In this document: piece by piece, positions 57,120 to 64,000 of the stretch | How positions within the stretch are numbered: the first letter of the stretch is position 1 | Layout of the letters: the number at the start of each line of letters is the position of its first letter | IMG/VR virus record: IMGVR_UViG_3300010150_000013 | Coordinates: 1 to 64,000 of that record | DNA from: a virus | DNA: 64,000 nt | Strand: one strand, 5' to 3' | Translations under genes and position numbers: made by a program | Notes under the pieces: generated by a model | Seen by the model: only the letters and a program-made list of their open reading frames with translations | Databases searched by the model: none | What the model was told of the DNA's origin: nothing

Positions 57120-58022
57120 CTATGTTGCACTAATGCTGGTTCCAGAATACGATGGACTCGTAATAGAAAATGCAGCACCACTTGGTTGTAATGTTCCTGT
57201 AGCTTTTAATTCTTCTACATCAATACTAAGTGTGCCGTCGACTGAATCTCCTGGCGCAGGTGCACCTGGATCAACATAATTATCAGATAGTAAAACTTTA
57301 AAGTTAAACACTGAAGCTGTTCCTGCGGAATTACTTGCCACATCACACTTTGCTTGAATCTTGTAATTGTTGTTTGAGTATGGCGTACTGGCAGATAAGT
57401 TGTATAAATCTTGGTATGTATTAGTAAGCATGTATATGTTATTCAGCCCATCTGGTAATCTGCCGCCAATTGATTGCCTTCCTACAGTTGAAAGCAAACT
57501 TGTCCATGCACCGTTCTGTTGAGATGCTGTACCTAAACTTCTTCCTGTAGTAAATCTTAGTCTACTTCCAGAGTTCCAAAAATATCTTGCTTCGTTAGCA
57601 TTACTAAATGTTACAGTTAGCACGTATTCTGCACTTGTACTCCAAGCAGACGTATAACTTTTTGTATCTTTAATAGATGTTGTTAATAATCCAGCATCAC
57701 AATCAAATCTATCATTTCGACATTCGTCAGCAAGAGTGTTATATCCATTAAAAGGATCACTTGATGATGCTGTAATAGGATCACCAATAGCAGCAATAGT
57801 TGCTGCTGGTACTACACCGTTTTGATGAAAGTAAGCATTTACAATGTCAAATCTTATTGCATCAAAGTGTGACTTTAATACTGTTTGACCTGAAATAACT
57901 GTTGTGCTATTAACTGTTTGTCCGTATCCAAACGTTCCAACGCCGGTACCCATGACTTCAGCAATCTTGTTTCGCAGGCTGTTGAGGTCTGTTGATAGGA
58001 TCTGTGCGCCTGTTGTTACCAT
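57120..58022 (-). CDS. Fibre-type structural protein (paralog of 56053)
   Basis: A 300-residue protein with the same two-part plan as gene 56053 (N-terminal helix-turn with EVMG and GYGQ, then a beta domain with EARYFWNSGSRLRF). Cys at two sites only. The stop/start overlap (58022) couples it to the fibre gene upstream. Confidence 0.7.
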   Translation of the reverse strand: MVTTGAQILSTDLNSLRNKIAEVMGTGVGTFGYGQTVNSTTVISGQTVLKSHFDAIRFDIVNAYFHQNGVVPAATIAAIGDPITASSSDPFNGYNTLADECRNDRFDCDAGLLTTSIKDTKSYTSAWSTSAEYVLTVTFSNANEARYFWNSGSRLRFTTGRSLGTASQQNGAWTSLLSTVGRQSIGGRLPDGLNNIYMLTNTYQDLYNLSASTPYSNNNYKIQAKCDVASNSAGTASVFNFKVLLSDNYVDPGAPAPGDSVDGTLSIDVEELKATGTLQPSGAAFSITSPSYSGTSISAT

Positions 58023-59785
58023 TATAATACTACCGCTTCAATAACTTTTGTTCCTGAATTTGAATTGCTTTCTATTGCAATTGCAAACACGTCTGCATGA
58101 CTGTCAGCTTTTGTAGCATAACCTTCCGCAGCAGCAACTAATCTATCTCCTTTAGCAATAGCGCCGAGCACCTTAACTGGTACACGCCCTTTAAGTGCAA
58201 TATATGTTCCACCTTCTAACCATGAGTTCATCATAAACGCAGGCTGTTCTGAAACAACACCTAACGCTCTATCGCCTTCACTACATGCAGTAACTTCTGC
58301 GTTTCCGCCAACTGATACAACTGTACCAGGCTCATATTCTGCGTCTGCTAAATATTTCTCTGCTAAGTCAGCATATCTAGCTGCGGTTGCTGTACCTTGG
58401 AATAAGTTAGCAATTAAATCACCGCTTGAGTTTCTAGCAGCAATAGTATTTGCTGTCGCTGTTGTTTTAGCAGTTTTGTAATTAGGATCACTATCTGTTG
58501 CACTGTCATCAATTTTAATTCTATCTGCAAAAGTTGCTGTACCGTTAAAAGTATTTGCAAAAATTACACCTGACGAATCTCTAACAACAATACTATTTCC
58601 TGAAGCAGGAACTGAAACAGATGGTGTAATACCATTCAATGCACTAGCGTCTGATGCTGTACCAGTCAAGTTACCTTGTACTGATCCAAACAATGTACCG
58701 TAAATGTTTGCACCTACGTAACCAATGTTTTTAGTTGCACCGTCAACCATTACAGTTGAATCGTTAGCAAGTAAACTACCTTGTGTGTTACCTGTAACAT
58801 TACCTGTTACATTACCTGTTAAAGGTCCTGTAAATGCATCAGCATGTACTGACGACCAAGCAAATTGTGCTGTACCTAAAGTAAACGAACTATCAATACC
58901 TGGAATAACACCTGCTGCGGTAATATCCATAATATTTTTTCTAGTTGAGCCGCCATCATTAACAATGAACTGCATAGGATTACCAAGAACACTTTCAAAA
59001 ACAATTTCGTCATCGTTTTCAACTCTTAATCTAAAGTCGCTTTGGTCACCTACTTTGTATCCTGAATCTTGGAAGTTAATTTCTTGGTTAAAAGTAATAC
59101 TTCCTTTTTGTAAATATTCTGAAGCATCAATGCCGCCTAACTTTAATGCGTTAGATGAAGTTCCCCAGTATACATAATCGTCTGATGTAACACCGTTGGC
59201 ATCTGCTTTAGCCATTGTAATACCTTTCTTGATCACTGTAAAGTCATCAATAGGGTTCAATGAACTGTTTAATGTAAATTCTGTTTGTGAAATAACTGCA
59301 ACTGTTTTACCACCTGCATTAATTTTTAAAATTGAATGGTTTGTATTACCTGTGTCTTTAACAACTTGTGCAATTGCTCCACTAGCACCAAGATCTGGTG
59401 ATGCTTCAGGTCCTACAAGTACAAACTCTCCACCTGACCATGCATATAACTGCTTTGCAGATGTGTCCCACCAAAGCTCACCTACTCCTAAACCTGACGG
59501 AGCAACCGATGCTACTTCAGCACCGTTGGTTGTTTTCCATTGTGAACCATCATAGAACTTAATTTTCTTGTTTGATGCGTCAAACCATAGTTGACCTGTA
59601 ACTGCTTTTGGAGGAGCAGTAGTATTTGCAAAGTTTTCTAGTAAATGTAAGAAGTTTTCATTCTGTACTTCACCGTATCCTGCGTAGTTTTTACCAACGA
59701 AACGTATATCCGTAGTGGTATCAATAGTTCCGTCTTCTACTGACGTTAAAAATGTTCCGTTAAATTTATCTACTTGGTATGCCAT
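58022..59785 (-). CDS. Tail-fibre structural protein with collagen-like GN[VL]TG repeats
   Basis: A 587-residue protein. N-domain (1-95): SVEDGTIDTTTDIRFVGKNY, AGYGEVQNENFLHLLENFAN and TGQLWFDASNKKIKFYDGS, shared with gene 60757. The middle has GNVTGNVTGNTQGSLLAND and further GTLFGSVQGNLTG repeats as in marine T4-like fibres. The C-terminus (DAEYEPGTVVSVGGNAEVTA, GALAKGDRL-like) is a distinct domain also common in phage fibres and may be an assembly or capping module. Confidence 0.8.
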   Translation of the reverse strand: MAYQVDKFNGTFLTSVEDGTIDTTTDIRFVGKNYAGYGEVQNENFLHLLENFANTTAPPKAVTGQLWFDASNKKIKFYDGSQWKTTNGAEVASVAPSGLGVGELWWDTSAKQLYAWSGGEFVLVGPEASPDLGASGAIAQVVKDTGNTNHSILKINAGGKTVAVISQTEFTLNSSLNPIDDFTVIKKGITMAKADANGVTSDDYVYWGTSSNALKLGGIDASEYLQKGSITFNQEINFQDSGYKVGDQSDFRLRVENDDEIVFESVLGNPMQFIVNDGGSTRKNIMDITAAGVIPGIDSSFTLGTAQFAWSSVHADAFTGPLTGNVTGNVTGNTQGSLLANDSTVMVDGATKNIGYVGANIYGTLFGSVQGNLTGTASDASALNGITPSVSVPASGNSIVVRDSSGVIFANTFNGTATFADRIKIDDSATDSDPNYKTAKTTATANTIAARNSSGDLIANLFQGTATAARYADLAEKYLADAEYEPGTVVSVGGNAEVTACSEGDRALGVVSEQPAFMMNSWLEGGTYIALKGRVPVKVLGAIAKGDRLVAAAEGYATKADSHADVFAIAIESNSNSGTKVIEAVVL

Positions 59786-59812
59786 GTGTGTTTTCTTCCT
59801 AGTTTACTGTTG

Positions 59813-59820
59813 TATTTATC
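59813..59820 (-). promoter_or_regulatory. T4-type late promoter box GATAAATA
   Basis: Complement of TATTTATC, 27 bp upstream of the fibre start at 59785; seven of eight matches. Confidence 0.6.
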
Positions 59821-59825
59821 TACCT

Positions 59826-60266
59826 TTACTCGTCTTCTGGTGGTAACGGTTTAGGGTAAAAACTGTATACACCTGGTTGATCTTTGTACGTTTGAACAGC
59901 ATTATTATGGTTATTAACCTTCTGCTTAACGTAGTTACGCATAGCAACAAAGTCATCTGTAAGCGGAATACCTGCGTTTTCTAAGCATTCTGCAATGATA
60001 TTAAGCTGCTTATGCACGGGATACTTAACAAGAATCTGCTTGTTTACTACTTCGTCAATTGCTACTTCTTCAATTAACGGTATATCATTAAGAGATCTTA
60101 CTTCTCCACTAGCATAATCGCCCCACCAATATTCATTTGCGTCATCTAAATCAATAACTTTATGAGGTACGCCTTGCTCAGTAAGTCTTTCAGCAAACTC
60201 GCTATTATAGTCCTGGGATGAGATCACTCTTGATCTATCAGCACTAAAAATAATAATGTTTTTCAT
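59826..60266 (-). CDS. Conserved unknown protein between fibre genes
   Basis: A 146-residue acidic protein: IIIFSADRSRVISSQDYNSE, DLDDANEYWWGDYASGEVRS and C-terminal GVYSFYPKPLPPEDE. ATGA-coupled to the oxygenase upstream. The position (between two fibre genes) suggests a fibre assembly or modification helper, as with T4 gp38-type proteins, but no motif supports a particular role. Confidence 0.55.
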   Translation of the reverse strand: MKNIIIFSADRSRVISSQDYNSEFAERLTEQGVPHKVIDLDDANEYWWGDYASGEVRSLNDIPLIEEVAIDEVVNKQILVKYPVHKQLNIIAECLENAGIPLTDDFVAMRNYVKQKVNNHNNAVQTYKDQPGVYSFYPKPLPPEDE

Positions 60267-60757
60267 CTAGTTCTTCCCCAACTTAATGCAAGACTTATCT
60301 TCGGTCTTTCATTTTGTTTAATTTCTGTTACTTCGTGTTCTAAGTTCACAGGCATATCAATTAACATACCTGGGCCTTCATCTACTAAATTTCCTTTGCC
60401 TTGTTCATCGTACCAACAAAAGTGCGGAGCATCAGCTCTTAAAAATATTAGTTTAAACTTCCAATACCCGCCTGCACTATCTCTATGCCTTTTAAGATAA
60501 TCACCTGGATCATATTTGTTAATACAAAAACTATCACAAGTTCTATCTTCTTCTGGAATTGATTCTGTAATCAACTCCTTTAATTCTTTTGGCATGTTCC
60601 AACGGAACATACTTTTTAACTTACTTTCACCATAGGCAGTTACAAAATTAAATTCTTCTCCTGGCTGCCTAATAAAAAAACTGTCTTCGTTTGCCTCTAC
60701 TAATTCTACTATCTCGTCAACGTTCTTACAATAGTCCGGTACTAACTTTACTGTCAT
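60263..60757 (-). CDS. Prolyl-4-hydroxylase-like 2OG-Fe(II) oxygenase
   Basis: A 164-residue protein; ATG 60757 overlaps the fibre stop (TAATG) and is preferred to TTG 60772. CINKYDPGDYLKRHRDSAGG contains HxD, NLEHEVTEI the distal His, and ERPKISLALSWG the 2-oxoglutarate Arg, as in P4Hc-type enzymes. Lying between two fibre genes and coupled to one, it may hydroxylate fibre residues; that link is inference. Confidence 0.8.
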   Translation of the reverse strand: MTVKLVPDYCKNVDEIVELVEANEDSFFIRQPGEEFNFVTAYGESKLKSMFRWNMPKELKELITESIPEEDRTCDSFCINKYDPGDYLKRHRDSAGGYWKFKLIFLRADAPHFCWYDEQGKGNLVDEGPGMLIDMPVNLEHEVTEIKQNERPKISLALSWGRTR

Positions 60758-62988
60758 TATACATATGACCAAGTACCAGTGTAACTCCAGTTACTACCGT
60801 TTGAACTATAAGTCAACTTGTAACCAGTATTACTATTATAAAGTGTAGTTGAAGTACTAACACTAGCAGTAGCCCATCTGTATGCTAAAATCCATCTACC
60901 AGCACTAAAACTAGAACTTGAACCTGCATATATGTTATTAATTATCAATTCAAAGTTTAGTCCACTTGCTTGACTTGCAGGAAGATATGCTTCAATTAAA
61001 TCAATATACTGCGCATCTGGTGAACTTGTGTTTGGTGCAGGTGAGCTAATAACAAGTTGTCTTGTATTTGCTGATGCAACAACATTTTGTACAAACTCAG
61101 TAGTAGCAATAAACGTTGAACTGTCTGCGTTTGCTCTAGTTATACTATGCGTTGCATTGTCTGCACTGTTTGCGTTTGCTGCTTGTGTTGCATTAACTGC
61201 TGATGTTGCTGTACTTGCTGTTGTAGCCGTTGCAGCATTACCATTTAAGTCTGCTTGAATAACATTTGCACTAAAGTCTCCATTAGCATCTCTTGCTACA
61301 ACTTTATTTGCTGTAGGCAAGTTAGTTGCATCAACATCAAATGTTGTGTTTGTAATACCGTCATAAACTAAACCAGTTAAGTAGTTGCCTGGTGTTAGGT
61401 TTGAAAATGCTATTGTATCCCATACAGGTTGTCCAGCACCAGTTGACTTTAAAAACTTGCCTGCTGTACCCGATGGTATATGTGCTGTTGAACCAGAAGC
61501 AGTTTGGTAAGGTATAGTTCCACCTGCACCGCCTGCAATGTTAGTTGCTGTTGTTGCTGATGTTGCATTACCTGTAACTGCACCTGTTAAGTCACCGTAA
61601 AATTTTTCTGAATATGTATCTTTATATCTTAACGCACTTGAACCAAGGTCAAGTACTACATCTGTGTTCGGAAGCAGTCCTGCTTTTGCGCTAGGAGATC
61701 TTGTAGGTCCAAATAAATCAAGTTGATAATCTACACCTTCTGTTGCTGCTAAACTAATTTGATTTGCTGCTTTTATTTCTGTAGAATTAATTGTTCCGTC
61801 AATAGTTAAGTTTGAACCAACTGTAATATTTCCAGCAACACCTAAAGATGTTAATGTTCCTAAACTTGTTAGTGCTGAACTAGTAACAGTATTATGTAAG
61901 TTTGTACCTGTTAGTGTGTTAGCATCTGCTGTAACTGTTATATCTGCTGTGCCGTCAAACCCAACTCCATTAATATTTGCTGGTGTTGATAATCTTTGTG
62001 CTGCGGCTGCTGTTCCACTTAGTGTTGCACCAATAAAGTTTGCTGCTGTTACACTTCCTGTAAATGATCCTGTCTCTCCTGTAATGTTACCTGTAACATT
62101 ACCAACTAAATCTGAAGTAATTTGATTTGCTACAAAGTTACCTGTAGTATCTCTTGATACAATTTTACCAATTTGATTTAAATGTGTAGCATCAACTGAC
62201 CATGTAGTAGGATTACCACCATCAAAATCTGTTCCTACTAAAAATTCTCCTGCAACTAAACTGTTAGGTGTTTGTGCTGTAATTGTAAGATTTTCTGAAC
62301 CGTCAAATGCAACACCGTTAACTAATATAGGTGAATTAAGTCTTATTGCTTTATCTGCAACACCCTGTAATGTTCCCATTACTTTTGCCATTGCATTTAA
62401 ATTAATACCTGTAATTAATTCTGAAAATCCGCTTACTTCATTACTTGGATCAATAGTAAATGCATTTGAAGATACAATACCTATTGTAACACCATTTACT
62501 TTAAGTTCAATTACTGGATATGTTGATCCATTAGTTGCTAGTAACGTTGTTGTTACTGCTCTAGTTGGTAAGTAGCCGTCTGCTGTTTCAGGTCCAATTT
62601 TAATCCAGTTAGATCCATCATATACATGCAGTGAAGGATCAGCTGGTGCGTTTGCAGTTGTTTCATTCTTTAACCAAAATGTTCCAAGAGCTGGAGTTAC
62701 TGGAGCAGTAGGACTTACATTTGCAGAACCAACTTCAACCCAATTCTCTCCATCATAAACTTTTAATATACTGTTTGTTGTATCAAACCAAACTTGCCCT
62801 GTAATAGGAGTTCCTGGTGCAGAAATATTTGCAAAGTTTTCTAATAAGAATAAAAAGTTTTCGTTTTGAATTTCACCATAGCCAACATAATTTCTACCAA
62901 CAAAAGATAAACTAGTGGTTGAGTCAACTGCTGCGTCTTGTAATACTACAAGTTGAGTTCCGTCAGTTTTGTTAATTACATAAGCCAT
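60757..62988 (-). CDS. Long tail-fibre protein with shared N-domain
   Basis: A 743-residue protein. N-domain (VDSTTSLSFVGRNYVGYGEI, QNENFLFLLENFANISAPGT, TGQVWFDTTNSILKVYDGEN) is the same as in gene 58022. The middle is GN[VI]TG repeats and repeated A.RL..PANING.GFDGTADITV units typical of phage long fibres. ATG is within GTATAAATGG, directly behind GGAGCG. Late structural gene; receptor unknown. Confidence 0.8.
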   Translation of the reverse strand: MAYVINKTDGTQLVVLQDAAVDSTTSLSFVGRNYVGYGEIQNENFLFLLENFANISAPGTPITGQVWFDTTNSILKVYDGENWVEVGSANVSPTAPVTPALGTFWLKNETTANAPADPSLHVYDGSNWIKIGPETADGYLPTRAVTTTLLATNGSTYPVIELKVNGVTIGIVSSNAFTIDPSNEVSGFSELITGINLNAMAKVMGTLQGVADKAIRLNSPILVNGVAFDGSENLTITAQTPNSLVAGEFLVGTDFDGGNPTTWSVDATHLNQIGKIVSRDTTGNFVANQITSDLVGNVTGNITGETGSFTGSVTAANFIGATLSGTAAAAQRLSTPANINGVGFDGTADITVTADANTLTGTNLHNTVTSSALTSLGTLTSLGVAGNITVGSNLTIDGTINSTEIKAANQISLAATEGVDYQLDLFGPTRSPSAKAGLLPNTDVVLDLGSSALRYKDTYSEKFYGDLTGAVTGNATSATTATNIAGGAGGTIPYQTASGSTAHIPSGTAGKFLKSTGAGQPVWDTIAFSNLTPGNYLTGLVYDGITNTTFDVDATNLPTANKVVARDANGDFSANVIQADLNGNAATATTASTATSAVNATQAANANSADNATHSITRANADSSTFIATTEFVQNVVASANTRQLVISSPAPNTSSPDAQYIDLIEAYLPASQASGLNFELIINNIYAGSSSSFSAGRWILAYRWATASVSTSTTLYNSNTGYKLTYSSNGSNWSYTGTWSYV

Positions 62989-63009
62989 TTATACGCTCCT
63001 ATTTTCATC

Positions 63010-64000
63010 TTATGGTAATACCTCATCTGAAACGTGTGTCCAGTTACCTGACAACAACTGGAATACTTTAATAATTCTAGATGTTGTAATACCAGCTGCT
63101 GGTATAGATGCAATGGCTCCGTTTACTGCTGTAACAGCAGGTGCTGTTCCTGAAGGTGTATTAAATGTGTCTGTTGAAATACTAATTTCAGGTGCTAAAT
63201 TAAAGTTAACTGTTGAGTTACTTAATAGTGTAACAAGAATTCTTGCAAAAGTACCGGATCTGTATTCAGCCGGTGGAGCCAACTTGGCTAAAATCTCTGA
63301 TGCAATATAACTGTTTGGTTTACCATCTGATAAGTCCATGCTAAATGCTAATGATCTAGTTTGTGCAATATCATCAACGTATTCTTTTGTTGCAGCATCT
63401 TGTGCTGTTGTAGGATCAGCAAGTCCTGTAATTTTTGGACTACCTATTAATGCAATGTTACCTGAACCGTGTGCTTCTAATTGAATATCATCATTGTTAT
63501 CAAGCGTTGAAATCTTTTGATTCTCAAGTCTTAATTGTGCTACTGGAGGTAATCCAGGACCAATGTTAACAACGTTCTGAGCACCAAAGGCTGTAACACC
63601 TGGAATACTTGTAATACCTGTACCTAACGAAGTTCCACTTAGTACTGTTACTCCGTTAATCTTAAATTCTTTACCTGTTGCTAGGTTAATGTGTTCTGAA
63701 CTTGTAAACGCTTGTGAAGCCAGTGCAGGATATTCTGCTGTTGCGCCTAAGCCGTCTTTACTATATAAAATTGCTTTGTCAGTAGTACCTTTAATTACTA
63801 GTCCACCGCCATCTGCAATTTCATCTGAGTTAGATCCACTGTCGCCTGTTTGTGCAAGAACAATGTATTTGTCCTCAACAACTAATTCTGTTTGTCTAAT
63901 TGTAGCAAGGTCACCGTCATTAATAACAAGGTTACCTCTAATAGTAAGGTCGCCTGCTAGTTCCATGCTACCACCAGTCTTAACTATACTATCTGGTGCG
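63010..64000 (-). CDS. Tail-fibre protein, 5'-truncated by window edge
   Basis: The frame stays open beyond ATG 63966 (codons for APDSIVKTGGS precede it), so the gene starts outside the window. Visible part, about 330 residues: SMELAGDLTIRGNLVI, a phage fibre signature, KYIVLAQTGDSGSNSDEIAD, LEAHGSGNIALIGSPKITGL and ATKEYVDDIAQTRSLAFSMD, the last two found at the ends of many T4-like fibre proteins. Same late operon as the next three genes. Confidence 0.8.
   Translation of the reverse strand, partial: APDSIVKTGGSMELAGDLTIRGNLVINDGDLATIRQTELVVEDKYIVLAQTGDSGSNSDEIADGGGLVIKGTTDKAILYSKDGLGATAEYPALASQAFTSSEHINLATGKEFKINGVTVLSGTSLGTGITSIPGVTAFGAQNVVNIGPGLPPVAQLRLENQKISTLDNNDDIQLEAHGSGNIALIGSPKITGLADPTTAQDAATKEYVDDIAQTRSLAFSMDLSDGKPNSYIASEILAKLAPPAEYRSGTFARILVTLLSNSTVNFNLAPEISISTDTFNTPSGTAPAVTAVNGAIASIPAAGITTSRIIKVFQLLSGNWTHVSDEVLP

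Noticed and set aside
58725-59177. Plus-strand open frame of 150 codons opposite the fibre gene
   Set aside because: Shadow of repetitive Thr/Val/Gly fibre coding sequence; no ribosome site.
1-64000. tRNA genes, integrase, transposase, photosystem genes
   Set aside because: None was recognised by reading both strands; a tRNA covariance scan would be needed to exclude tRNAs fully.

Overview
The window is a 64-kb piece of a T4-like (tevenvirus-type) marine myophage genome. It is AT-rich and densely packed, and most genes overlap or abut. The diagnostic genes are a family-B DNA polymerase (gp43, in two reading frames), a probable gp45 sliding clamp, the gp44 clamp loader, a T4-type RNase H/5'-3' exonuclease, PhoH, a MazG-type pyrophosphatase, a GroES/gp31-like co-chaperonin and many long fibre or baseplate-type structural proteins of the kind found in cyanomyophages and T4-like pelagiphages. 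No photosystem gene lies in the window, so a heterotrophic marine host is at least as likely as a cyanobacterium; the host cannot be fixed from this sequence. No tRNA, rRNA, CRISPR array, insertion sequence or integrase was seen.

Layout. Bases 1-4815 (+): fibre and baseplate-associated structural genes, the first one truncated by the window edge. Bases 4817-7755 (+): small genes, a DnaE-like GRGS-motif fragment, a flavin-dependent halogenase and GroES. Bases 7749-11795: a lone minus-strand gene, then MazG, a cytidylyltransferase, the clamp loader, a 2OG oxygenase and a 7Fe ferredoxin, with PhoH on the minus strand. Bases 11959-20738 (+): two unknowns, a lysis cassette (GH19 endolysin, overlapping spanin-like pair, a second lipoprotein, two small membrane proteins), an acyl-carrier-like protein without its serine, DnaJ, peptide deformylase and a full-length ClpA/C ATPase. 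Bases 20789-26033 (+): a run of Lys-rich proteins, several with similar short N-terminal leaders, ending in a gene with an A AAA AAG slippery site and a Cys-rich -1-frame extension. Bases 26131-43720 (+): replication and nucleic-acid metabolism, including polymerase, clamp, a 7-deazaguanine DNA-modification set (DpdA-like, QueD-like, FolE, QueE), a glycosyltransferase, a phosphoribosyltransferase, an MBD4-like HhH glycosylase, a HIT protein and RNase H. A strong terminator at 43733-43766 ends this arm. Bases 43765-64000 (-): read from right to left, fibre genes with an embedded prolyl-hydroxylase-like gene, then a compact operon of glycosyltransferases, two radical-SAM proteins, an SGNH hydrolase-like protein and a nucleotide-sugar dehydrogenase.

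How it may work together. Near-consensus sigma70 promoters (TTGACA-17-TATAAT type) recur on the plus strand ahead of MazG, the clamp loader, the clamp, QueD, FolE and QueE, as expected for early genes read by unmodified host RNA polymerase. NATAAATA boxes about 26-32 nt before starts look like T4-type late promoters and precede structural and lysis genes on both strands. The modification set would make a 7-deazaguanine base from GTP (FolE, QueD, QueE) and insert it into phage DNA (DpdA), a known anti-restriction strategy. The chaperone/protease genes (GroES, DnaJ, PDF, ClpA) suggest control of host proteostasis. The minus-strand sugar and radical-SAM operon behind the fibre genes is the least explained part of the window.

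The points most worth a second look are: the polymerase split inside its exonuclease domain; the dnaX-type slippery site at 25911-25917; the two promoters whose -10 box sits exactly 6 nt before an ATG (possible leaderless mRNAs); the modification locus; the radical-SAM/glycosyltransferase operon; and the set of candidate internal-capsid proteins.
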